From assembly GCA_029260735.1 (NCBI GenBank), contig JAJDCR010000173.1:1-51678 (forward strand): a stretch of DNA of 51,678 nt, in the 5' to 3' direction. Every line of letters begins with the position of its first letter. Position 1 is the stretch's first letter. Shown piece after piece: positions 44,962 through 51,678 of this stretch. Under the pieces are notes generated by a model. The model saw only the letters and a program-made list of their open reading frames with translations, made no database searches and was not told the origin of the DNA. A program made the translations under genes and the position numbers. Source of the DNA: Planctomycetota bacterium. Lineage in GTDB: Bacteria; Planctomycetota; Uabimicrobiia; Uabimicrobiales; Uabimicrobiaceae.

Positions 44962-45371
44962 CACTTTTCCTCCACAAAACTTTGACAAATTAGAGCTACA
45001 TCAGGCATTTGCCAACCACTACCACTTATTTTCATTTTAGTGCCGTCGGCTTTTTCCATCTCTATTGACCATTCGTTTTGTTTTGGTTGTCGTGATGGTG
45101 GAGAAATTTCCATTTGGATGAAGGCTGGACTTGGTTCTGTCTCTGCTTTTGACGCTTCTGAAATCAGGCTTTTGAGTTTACTATATTCCACTCGTAAATC
45201 TTTTGATATTTCATAAGCGCTGTAGTCACCATGTAGATCAACTGCTGCTTCCCACAGGTGTTTTGGCGTAGCACTACCTTTTCTACTTTTATTTTTCCTC
45301 CAATTTGCAAACTGTTCCTGGACTTTTTTCATTCGTAATTGCCTATCACTGACAATTCTTGATTGCTTCAT
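44961..45371 (-). CDS. tnpA: IS66 accessory protein TnpA-like
   Basis: 136 aa beginning MKQSRIVSDRQLRMKKVQEQ, with WEAAVDLHGDYSAYEISKDL (HTH-like) and a beta C-terminus. Position and coupling to tnpB match IS66 Orf1, a DNA-binding protein. GGAAGG precedes the ATG. Confidence 0.7.
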   Translation of the reverse strand: MKQSRIVSDRQLRMKKVQEQFANWRKNKSRKGSATPKHLWEAAVDLHGDYSAYEISKDLRVEYSKLKSLISEASKAETEPSPAFIQMEISPPSRQPKQNEWSIEMEKADGTKMKISGSGWQMPDVALICQSFVEEK

Positions 45372-45433
45372 CGGCTATCCTTCCTTCTGGGGTTAATCGA
45401 ATTTTGATAGCCTAATGATAGTTCATCTAAAAT

Positions 45434-45541
45434 TTAATTCCAAGCGCGCTTGCCGAGAGGGCACTTTTCACCATACAATTTCATACCAAGAGTTCTACGC
45501 ACTGCTATGTACTCTTCGACCGCTTTATGTAGTATGCTCAT
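45434..45541 (-). pseudogene. RitB recombinase start, cut by IS66
   Basis: Its ATG overlaps the RitA stop as ATGA. Reads MSILHKAVEEYIAVRRTLGM, KLYGEKC, then IS66-derived codons and a stop. It matches the start of the second unit of the fused recombinase (IEDYIRLKRSLGRDYRGE). Too short for other detection but clear from the overlap and sequence. Confidence 0.75.
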
Positions 45542-46773
45542 AGCTCATCTCCTGGCCACGGTAGCCCAAGAGGTTTCAATGCTTCTATATCGACCTTTAT
45601 ATAAATTTCTGTTGTTTGTGGAGAATGATGTCTGAGTACTTCTCCTATTTCTAGCATAGATGCTCCACAACGAAGCATTTGATTTGCCAGAGAGTGTCTC
45701 AGTAAATGTGATCCCTTACGGACTGTCTGAGTTTTACTGCGTTTTATAGCTTGCCTAACAATTTCACAAATAGCATGTGAACTCGCAAATCCCCGATATG
45801 GCGCACGTTGCCGCACAAAAACTCTACGTGTTTTGTTTTCAGGGCGTCCATTTCTCAGATAATTAGCCAATGCTTTACCTACATCATGTGGTATTGGCAA
45901 ACGCTCCCACTGAGATCCTTTTCCCCGAACAATAACTTCTCCAACTTCCCAGTCAATATCATCTAACATCATTGCCACAACTTCACTTGCACGTAGGCCA
46001 AGTCTTGCTAAAAATAATAGAATAGCATAGTCTCGTTGCCCGATACTTGTGCTTTGGTTACAGCTCTTCAGAAGCGCTTCAACTTGATTTTGTTCAAGAA
46101 ATTTTGGTAATTCTTGAGATTTCCACTTTGGAGGAGGTGGAATTGAAGCATCTAAATCTATAGTAATTTTTCCTCGTATACGAAGATAACGGAAGAAACC
46201 TCGTAGTGTTGTCACCATTCGCTTAGCATAGCCACGACTTACTTTTTGTGCATGCTCAAGAAAAAAATTTGTAACATCAGTTGGACTTAGTTGACCAAGA
46301 TTAATAGGGTTAGTGCCAAAACTAGCATTAAGAAAATAGCGTGTTAGATATGCATGCCCTTCTGCTGTAATTTTTGCAAGTCCTCTCTCTTGTAAAAGGT
46401 ACTCCTTAAAATCATTTTCAATAATCTGCAAAGAAGTTTTTTTTACTGTGACAGAAATCGGGGTAATCCCTATATTTTGCAAATGTTCTCGGAAACGTTG
46501 TAAGGTTTCCTTGTTGGCGTGAGAATAAGAGAAATGTTTTTTGCGATACTTTAAAAAATTGTCTATCGCTGTTTCAGAAAGGTCCCTGGGGGTTATTTTC
46601 TGCTGTTCAAGCCATCGGCTAAAGTTAGCTGTAAATCTGATTTTTTCTTGAATGGTTGACTTGGCATAATTTTCATCTAATAGTTTTAGAGCATAGGTTT
46701 TTATATGAGGAAGCAATGAGCCTCCATCTATAAACTGCAAAACGCCCAACTCGGAGAATAAATTTTTGGACAT
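45538..46773 (-). CDS. Tyrosine recombinase RitA of a second RIT element
   Basis: 411 aa from the ATG with AAGGAG 7 nt upstream (MSKNLFSELGVLQF). Shows GLRASE (Arg), GKGSQWERLPIP (Lys), SHLLRHSLAN (His-x-x-Arg), VLRHHSP (His) and TEIYIKVD with the Tyr nucleophile. It looks intact, but its partner genes are lost to IS66. Equivalent to the first half of the 779-aa fusion at 14187, and separate here. Confidence 0.85.
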   Translation of the reverse strand: MSKNLFSELGVLQFIDGGSLLPHIKTYALKLLDENYAKSTIQEKIRFTANFSRWLEQQKITPRDLSETAIDNFLKYRKKHFSYSHANKETLQRFREHLQNIGITPISVTVKKTSLQIIENDFKEYLLQERGLAKITAEGHAYLTRYFLNASFGTNPINLGQLSPTDVTNFFLEHAQKVSRGYAKRMVTTLRGFFRYLRIRGKITIDLDASIPPPPKWKSQELPKFLEQNQVEALLKSCNQSTSIGQRDYAILLFLARLGLRASEVVAMMLDDIDWEVGEVIVRGKGSQWERLPIPHDVGKALANYLRNGRPENKTRRVFVRQRAPYRGFASSHAICEIVRQAIKRSKTQTVRKGSHLLRHSLANQMLRCGASMLEIGEVLRHHSPQTTEIYIKVDIEALKPLGLPWPGDEL

Positions 46774-46843
46774 ATGTCTCTCCTTATTAAAAAACATTGT
46801 TAATAATAAGAAGAATTCTCCCAAATTATGCCGACTAATCAAA

Positions 46844-46944
46844 ATGTAAGTTGTATAATTTTCCTAGTAAATCAAAATTTTTGGAATGTCACTCGGCATT
46901 ATTTTTTACCCGGCATTACGCCTCTTATGCCGTGCACGGCATAA
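46844..46944 (-). repeat. End region of the second RIT element
   Basis: A perfect 20-bp palindrome TTATGCCGTGCACGGCATAA at 46925-46944, with further CGGCATTA motifs at about 46893 and 46911 and a reversed ATGCCGACTAATC at 46838. This repeats the plan of the first RIT end (palindrome plus terminal repeat) with another sequence. It lies within the reverse transcriptase frame, so it marks the insertion point. Confidence 0.65.
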
Positions 46945-48173
46945 TCGTAGAACCTAGTTTTCCCTCGCTTCCAGCTTTTCCAGATGTAACAGCGCAAACG
47001 CCGTCTCATCCATGTCTCCATCTTCTGTAATACCGATTGTGTTTGACTGAACCTGTAATACCCTAACCATCCGTTAAGATATTTGCTCAGTTCTTCAACC
47101 ACATCTTCAATACTTTTCGCCCTCGTTCGTTTTGTTATGGCTCGGACTTTTGTTTTGAATCTTTCTATAGATTGAGAAGCTATTCTCCTCTTTGGTTTCA
47201 TATGATTTGTGAAACTGAATCCTAGAAATTTTCGTTTCCAAGGTCTAGCAACGGCACTCTTTTCTTCATTAACTTTCAGCTTTAGCTTTTCCCTAATGAA
47301 CTTAGTCAGATTTGCCATCACTCGTTTACCTGCCCGCTTGCTTTTGACGTAGATATTACAATCATCAGCGTAGCGCACGAAGTTATGTCCTCGCCTTTCT
47401 AATTCCCGATCTAAAACGTCAAGTACTATATTACTTAATAGTGGCGAAAGAGGGCCGCCTTGCGGCGTTCCTTCTTCCGATGAGGGTTTTACCAACCCGT
47501 TTTCCATTACTCCTGCATTTAAGAACTCTCGAATAAGCTTTAGTACTCGCTTATCCTTTATTCTTTGTGCTAGTAGCCCCATCAATTTGTCATGGTTTAC
47601 TTTATCGAAGAATTTCTCCAAATCTATATCCACTACAAAACGATTCCCTTGCTCTATATACTTTTGAGCTTGTTCTATCGCTTGATGAGCCGAACGGCTT
47701 GGCCTAAATCCATAGCTATTTCCTGAAAATTCTCTGTCCCAGTACTTCTGAATCACTTGCAGTGTTGCTTGTTGCACGAAGCGATCTAGGACGCAGGGAA
47801 TCCCTAGCTTTCGCAGTCCTTTTCCTGCTTTTGGAATCTCTACCCTTTTTACTGGTTTTACTTTGTACTTTCCTAACATTAATTCTTCACGTATCGCCAG
47901 CCATTCTTTACATAGGTATCCTTGGAGTTCTTCCGCGGTCATCCCGTCTATCCCTGGACTTCCTTTGTTCTTCTTGACTCTTTTTAACGCTCTGCGCAAA
48001 TTTTCTCTTTCACATATTTCTTCCATCAATTTTCCTGGTAACTGCTTTGAAGTTTCGGTTTTACATTTCGCCATCAGTAGTTCGACCCCTCCTTCGGTAG
48101 CTCTTCGGGCTTCACCCTCATCTTCCACCAAGAAGGCAAATTTCATTTGATTTTTCTGTCGCTTTCTACTCAT
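46899..48173 (-). pseudogene. Group IIC-like intron reverse transcriptase, C-terminus cut by RIT
   Basis: 424 residues: GSPGIDGMTAEEL, GFRPSRSAHQAI, DIDLEKFFDKVNHD, PQGGPLSPLLSNIVLD, RYADDCNIY (catalytic YADD) and the maturase motif LNGWLGYYRFSQ. It ends YAVHGIRGVMPGKK, which is coded by the RIT palindrome and not by the intron. The usual final 20-40 residues and the intron's domains V and VI are missing downstream. The catalytic part may still be made, but the intron cannot splice. Confidence 0.8.
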
Positions 48174-48608
48174 GAGTCCTGTTTTCTACTCCTTCTCCAA
48201 TTTGTTCCGGCCTTCAGTGTGGTGAGTCCTCTGATTTCCTCAGCTCGTTTCCTACACCTACTATGCCTTCTGCTGACTTCTGTACAACGATCTGGAAACT
48301 TCACAGTTTCCTCAGTCCTGAATTCAGGACACCGTACAGATCTCCCAGGGTAAGTCTGATCACTTTCTCTGCACACCTGCTGAATTTACAACCCATGTCC
48401 TTGATGGATATGCACTTCGTGGTCAATTGCCCACTCGTCCGACATGGTATGCCTCTTATTCAGTTTCTGTTCGTCAGGTCACAGATTTGCCACACGCTTC
48501 CTTCAGACATTTCCTCACGGTTATGCCCTTGCGCTTCACTAATCCTTCACCTCCATCAGGTTGGATAGAGGACTTTCACCTCCTAGTTATCAAACATGCC
48601 TGGCACAC
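48174..48608 (-). ncRNA. 5' half of the group IIC-like intron ribozyme
   Basis: On the minus strand the intron begins GTGTGCC at 48608, a GUGYG start. It continues with the domain I signatures GGAGGTGAAAGTCCTC, AGCGCAAGGGC and TCTGAAGGAAGC, as in many bacterial group II introns, up to the reverse transcriptase ATG. The start lies three bases after the T-run of a terminator, the preferred target of class C introns. Confidence 0.75.
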
Positions 48609-48611
48609 AAT

Positions 48612-48643
48612 AAAAAAGCCGAGCACTTTCGGCACCCGGCTTT
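48612..48643 (-). terminator. Terminator behind the second SUFU gene, group IIC target
   Basis: Stem AAAGCCGGGTGCC with the near complement and a T-run on the minus strand. The intron starts right after it. Confidence 0.75.
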
Positions 48644-48683
48644 CCTCAACTGCTTCTGTATTGCAGATCCCCCTGGAGGTCTT

Positions 48684-49328
48684 TCACTTCTCTTTCGAAT
48701 CGCTCATAGAACATAGCCTAGACAAATCAAAAACAGGATTAACTTCAGACTCCTCAAAGTGAGTAAGCAACGCCTCCACACCATTATCCAGCCTAAAGTT
48801 CATCTCTAGCCGCGAAATCGGCACGAGATAGATTAACGCTTTCGCAGTAACGCTATGTTTCAAAAGCTTTTCTCTATCAATAAACGGAGGATGTGCAAAG
48901 TAAAATCCTTCCATTTGCGAGTCGGGTACAATGGGATTTTCCCAGTCAAAAGTTTCCCCACAGAGAAGAGGGGTCTCCTCGCTAAATGGGTAGTGAGCCA
49001 TCCAGTGACATATCCACGAAATGAAATCAGAGTCACCAGAGTTAGTAATCAATGGCTCATATGCATAGGTAACAATTTCTGCGTACTTATAGCAATCATC
49101 AAAATCGTCCATATTGGGCATCGGAATATCTGACATTCCGCCTGAAATATATACAACAAGATCGTTTAGCCGCTTCTTTTTGCTTTTTACAGAAGGAAAT
49201 CGATATACATCAACGTGAGGAATTTCGTCGTCCGTTTGATGTGCTACGCTATCGGGCTCTCTACCCCAGAATTTGATATACCCATTTTGGCGAGTTTTGA
49301 TTAATTCATCGTCTATTTTGTAATCCAT
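48684..49328 (-). CDS. SUFU-domain protein, intact copy
   Basis: 214 aa from the ATG (MDYKIDDELIKTRQNG); an upstream TTG is less likely. Contains DDEIPHVDVYRFPSV, LVVYISGGMSDIPMP, FISWICHWMAHYPFSEE and LVPISRLEMNFRLDNGVEAL, the bacterial SUFU layout. Such proteins are frequent immunity partners of polymorphic toxins. The copy at 9244 differs mainly in its N-terminus; a third copy survives as a short tail at 50538. No toxin is visible next to it. Confidence 0.75.
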   Translation of the reverse strand: MDYKIDDELIKTRQNGYIKFWGREPDSVAHQTDDEIPHVDVYRFPSVKSKKKRLNDLVVYISGGMSDIPMPNMDDFDDCYKYAEIVTYAYEPLITNSGDSDFISWICHWMAHYPFSEETPLLCGETFDWENPIVPDSQMEGFYFAHPPFIDREKLLKHSVTAKALIYLVPISRLEMNFRLDNGVEALLTHFEESEVNPVFDLSRLCSMSDSKEK

Positions 49329-49462
49329 GCTACTGTGACTTTCTTGCAATACAACCTTGGGGTCATTTTTTGTCTTTTGTCATCCGGCTTTTGATAGGGA
49401 TACTCATTTTTTTGTGGCATTTAGCAAAAAAATTTTAATCTATCAATCACCTTTTCCCTCTT

Positions 49463-50158
49463 TCATTTCTTTTTAGAGTAGTAGTCTAAAGGTGGACCTT
49501 TTCTTTCAGTTACAGGTGGTCTGTTGTCAGCGAGATATTGATTGTAAGATTTAGCTACCCAGCGTCGCCATTTTATGTAAGTAATAGGTTTTTCAAGTTT
49601 AGGCCCTATACGAGGAGAATCTGCAGGTACCCATATATCTTCGATTTCTCTTATTATTTTTGGTTCAAAAGTAGGCACTGTTTTCGTTTTTTTGTGGAAG
49701 TAATAAACATTGCCTTTGGCATGGAAAATGATTTCTCCTTTATTAAACTGTACATATAGATACGGAACATTGTAAGGCCAATCTCTTCCAAATTCGTGTT
49801 GAGCTTTGAAAGTAGCACCTGGAACAGGCTCTTGATGCTTGTAGTAGACATGTAGTTTGTTTTTTTTCAAGAAGTAGAGGAAGTCATATTTTCTAGCAAA
49901 GTAGTCTAAAATTTTTCGAGCGGGAGTGTTTCTTCTCTTTATGGATTTGATGCGCGTTTTTTCTATTCCTGGATACCATTTAACATTATCATTGCTGTAT
50001 TTAGCTCCTATTTTTTTACATATTATTGATAACGCAGTGTCTAGAGCTATTTCTCTCTTATCAGGAACCCTAAGAAGCTTTATTGATATTTTCTTATCTA
50101 GTATATCTAAAGCTAAACAAAAAGGGGTTATCATAAAAAACGCAAGTAGAATTTTCAT
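49463..50158 (-). CDS. Secreted protein with STN-like domain
   Basis: 231 aa with a signal peptide (MKILLAFFMITPFCLALD). Residues 20-105 match the C-terminal domain of the TM2 protein at 7558: LDTALSIICKKIGAKY, KRRNTPARKILDYFAR, YDFLYFLKKNKLHVYY. This alternating pattern resembles STN/secretin N-terminal domains that sit in the periplasm. The remaining part is Trp/Tyr- and Pro-rich. AGGAG precedes the ATG. Transcribed just behind the hsdM remnant of copy D, which may supply its promoter. Confidence 0.6.
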   Translation of the reverse strand: MKILLAFFMITPFCLALDILDKKISIKLLRVPDKREIALDTALSIICKKIGAKYSNDNVKWYPGIEKTRIKSIKRRNTPARKILDYFARKYDFLYFLKKNKLHVYYKHQEPVPGATFKAQHEFGRDWPYNVPYLYVQFNKGEIIFHAKGNVYYFHKKTKTVPTFEPKIIREIEDIWVPADSPRIGPKLEKPITYIKWRRWVAKSYNQYLADNRPPVTERKGPPLDYYSKKK

Positions 50159-50270
50159 GGTTTTTTCTCCTAAAACATCTGCTTCTTCTCCTTCAGTATA
50201 TTTTTTGCAAAAAAGACAACGTAGTCAAGCAAAAATAAATAATACCTGCAGATTTACAATGCTATATTAG

Positions 50271-50346
50271 CACATACATCTCTTAAACAATCATCTGCTA
50301 TCGACCAGATAAAAGATACTAATTTGTTGTGTACTGCGGTGTTCAT
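50271..50346 (-). pseudogene. Truncated hsdM start (copy D)
   Basis: ATG at 50344-50346, then MNTAVHNKLVSFIWSIADDC and a break after about 25 codons. The upstream region to 50495 repeats copies A and C. It keeps the site GCGGTG unoccupied by the transposon, so it shows what the target looked like before insertion. Confidence 0.75.
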
Positions 50347-50463
50347 CTAGTTCCTTTGTTGTCTAACTTTCTCATCTGATGCACTTTCGTTTTAGACTAT
50401 GATAACGGTAAACCGAAAAAAATGGAATAAGTTTTCTCAGAGTTAAATTTTTAGTTGATATAG

Positions 50464-50495
50464 AAAAAGCCGAGTACCTAAAGGTACTCGGCTTT
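50464..50495 (-). terminator. Terminator between the SUFU remnant and hsdM copy D
   Basis: AAAGCCGAGTACCT with its perfect complement and T-runs at both sides; the longest stem of this family in the window. Confidence 0.8.
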
Positions 50496-50537
50496 CCTCA
50501 ACTACTTCTCCATTGCAATTCGCCTCTTGCAAATCTT

Positions 50538-50612
50538 TCATCTCTCTTTCAAACCGCTCATAGAACATGTTCTAGACAAATCAAAAACAGGATCCACTTC
50601 ATATTCCTCAAA
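50538..50612 (-). pseudogene. C-terminal scrap of a third SUFU gene
   Basis: Reads FEEYEVDPVFDLSRTCSMSG and stops, matching the ends of the two other SUFU proteins. Cut at 50613 by the IS6-family element; the rest of the gene is not found on its other side. Confidence 0.75.
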
Positions 50613-51350
50613 GGGTTGTGTCGCAAAGTTGTTTCAAACCTAAAATAGTGGTATCCTATTTTGATTTCAGGAGCATAGCATGAGGCAGGAAAAGTTAAAG
50701 GGATGCCATTTTCCAAAGACATTAGTGTACCAGTGTGTTTACTGGTATTTGCGCTATGCTCTGAGCTATCGAGATATCGAAGAATTGATGCTAGAACGAG
50801 GAAGCAAGAAAAAGCGAACAGTAGGTACAAGCTGGAGAATGGATGAGACTTATATCAAAATCCGTGCTAAGTCTTATTATTTATATCGAGCAGTAGACAA
50901 AGAGAGAAACACAATTGATTTTCTTTTGACCGCCAAACGGGATAAGAAAGCAGCAAAACGATTTCTTGCGAAAGCCATTAATAACAATGGAATCCCAGAG
51001 AAAATCAATATTGATAAAAGCGGTGCCAATAAAGCCGCAATCGAAGAATATAACAAGGAGAACGACACTTCTATTGAAATCAGGCAAGTCAAATATCTCA
51101 ACAATATTGTGGAGCAAGATCATCGAGGGATTAAACGCATTACCAAGCATATGCTTGGTTTCAAAGAGTTTTACTCGGCTTTGGTTACTCTGAATGGCAT
51201 TGAATTAGTGCGGATGTTGAAGAAAAATCAGGTGGAAACGCTTGTAAAATCGAAGAATAATACTGCTGAACTTTTCTATTCCTTGATTTCATAGTCTGTG
51301 AAGGCAATCAGTCATAATTTTGCCATTTCTAAAAGTTTGCGACACAACCC
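50613..51350 (+). mobile_element. IS6-family insertion sequence
   Basis: 738 bp with terminal inverted repeats GGGTTGTGTCGCAAA at both ends. Flanks TCCTCAAA and ATACAAGA do not match, so there is no target duplication; left is a SUFU gene, right an ISKra4 transposase. IS6 elements often join unrelated DNA through cointegrates or deletions. Confidence 0.85.
50680..51294 (+). CDS. IS6-family transposase with an internal deletion
   Basis: 204 aa. Start MRQEKLKGCHFPKTLVYQCV and WYLRYALSYRDIEELMLERG are normal. Then the sequence jumps to KKKRTVGTSWRMDETYIKI, so about 25-30 residues of the HTH region are missing in frame. The DDE core follows: DETYIK (Asp), INIDKSGANKAAI (Asp), NNIVEQDHRGIKR (Glu). 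The loss of the HTH part probably stops DNA binding, so the copy may move only with help from another. Confidence 0.8.
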   Translation: MRQEKLKGCHFPKTLVYQCVYWYLRYALSYRDIEELMLERGSKKKRTVGTSWRMDETYIKIRAKSYYLYRAVDKERNTIDFLLTAKRDKKAAKRFLAKAINNNGIPEKINIDKSGANKAAIEEYNKENDTSIEIRQVKYLNNIVEQDHRGIKRITKHMLGFKEFYSALVTLNGIELVRMLKKNQVETLVKSKNNTAELFYSLIS

Positions 51351-51351
51351 A

Positions 51352-51678
51352 TACAAGAGATTCTGTAGCGTAGAAGATCAGATATATGAGTTTGAGGAAA
51401 CATATCCAAAATTCAAAAAATTTGAGAAAATGTTAGAAGAATTTATGACTTACATTAAGCGCAACAGTCCAATGATGCCAAACTATGGTAAAATATGGCG
51501 AGCAGGTTTCCCTATATCTACCGCTTTTGTTGAATCTACTGTGAATCTATTTATTTCCAAAAGATTTGCCAAGAAGCAACAAATGCAATGGACAGAAGAG
51601 GGCATACATTTGTTGATGCAAATTAGAGCAAAAACATTCAATGGTGAATTAGTTGATAGCTTCAAACAGTGGTATCCT
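51352..51678 (+). CDS. ISKra4-like transposase, C-terminal part (runs off the window)
   Basis: 109 codons open to the window end. Contains MMPNYGKIWRAGFPIST, AFVESTVNLFISKRFAKKQQ and MQWTEEGIHLLMQIRAK, typical for the end of ISKra4-type transposases. The N-terminal part has been lost at the IS6 junction. Confidence 0.7.

Larger units (their letters stand above)
42874..45453 (+). mobile_element. IS66-family element
   Basis: Holds the three IS66 genes, with tnpC on plus and tnpA-tnpB on minus. Ends are GTAAGC (left, 42874) and GCAAGC read inward at the right (45453), close to IS66 terminal repeats. The flanks are different genes (kinase on the left, ritB on the right) and no 8-bp direct duplication is seen, so the copy is the product of a rearrangement. 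Confidence 0.75.

Noticed and set aside
42996..45371. tnpA-tnpB on the minus strand as part of the RIT element
   Set aside because: Protein motifs are clearly IS66 Orf1 and Orf2, and the IS66 ends enclose them.
9172..50495. GCCGAG hairpins as possible mobile repeats or a CRISPR array
   Set aside because: They are single, widely spaced, and each sits at a gene end with a T-run, so terminators explain them.

Overview
Overview. The window is AT-rich and dense with selfish and conflict-type genes; no rRNA, tRNA, CRISPR array or core housekeeping gene is visible. The gene families (vWA/MoxR/VMAP conflict operon, effector-associated domains, pentapeptide and formylglycine-enzyme-like modules, SUFU-domain proteins, a DUF11-type surface-protein remnant, HEPN and SNIPE-type defence proteins) point to a bacterium with a large, complex, low-GC genome. 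A low-GC planctomycete-like organism is my best guess, but this is inference from family content and not a proven placement.

Layout. 1-1.3 kb: nested remains of two group II introns in the 3' end of a surface-protein gene. 1.5-3.4 kb: a metallo-beta-lactamase-fold protein. 3.5-11.3 kb: a degraded type I restriction locus (hsdM start, hsdR tail) on the minus strand, interleaved with an Mrr endonuclease, a SNIPE-like membrane GIY-YIG nuclease, a TM2 protein, a SUFU protein and a discoidin-domain secreted protein. 11313-18677: a D,D35E transposon (zinc-ribbon protein, transposase, AAA+ ATPase, small Cys-rich protein) inserted into hsdM with a 6-bp target duplication. Its ATPase gene is itself split inside Walker B by a recombinase-in-trio (RIT) element whose first two recombinases are fused. 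18.9-20.2 kb: an ApeA-like HEPN defence gene.

20.3-34.8 kb is the most interesting part: a tightly packed minus-strand operon in the order Cys/His-containing protein, zinc-phospholipase-like protein, trypsin-EAD protein, EAD-VMAP protein, MoxR ATPase, 1,854-aa vWA-pentapeptide-FGE protein, lantibiotic dehydratase (LanB), and a 53-aa Ser/Cys-rich peptide with a Lys-rich leader. This reads as a vWA-MoxR-VMAP conflict system joined to a class I lanthipeptide pathway. 35-42.9 kb holds small peptide genes, two STAND-type NTPases (one carrying the same EAD as the trypsin protein), and a truncated Ser/Thr kinase with pentapeptide repeats.

42.9-48.6 kb is another stack of nested elements: an IS66 element interrupts the ritB gene of a second RIT element, which sits in the 3' part of a group IIC-like intron, which sits directly behind a transcription terminator. 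48.7-51.7 kb: a second SUFU gene, a secreted protein sharing a domain with the TM2 protein, a further copy of the SUFU-terminator-hsdM start segment, an IS6-family copy and the 3' part of an ISKra4-like transposase.

How it fits together. The effector-associated domains are shared between the trypsin protein, the VMAP protein and the second STAND NTPase, which is the signature of homotypic recruitment of effectors to NTPase sensors. The type I restriction pieces and the repeated SUFU/terminator/hsdM segment suggest repeated homologous recombination at a defence hot spot.
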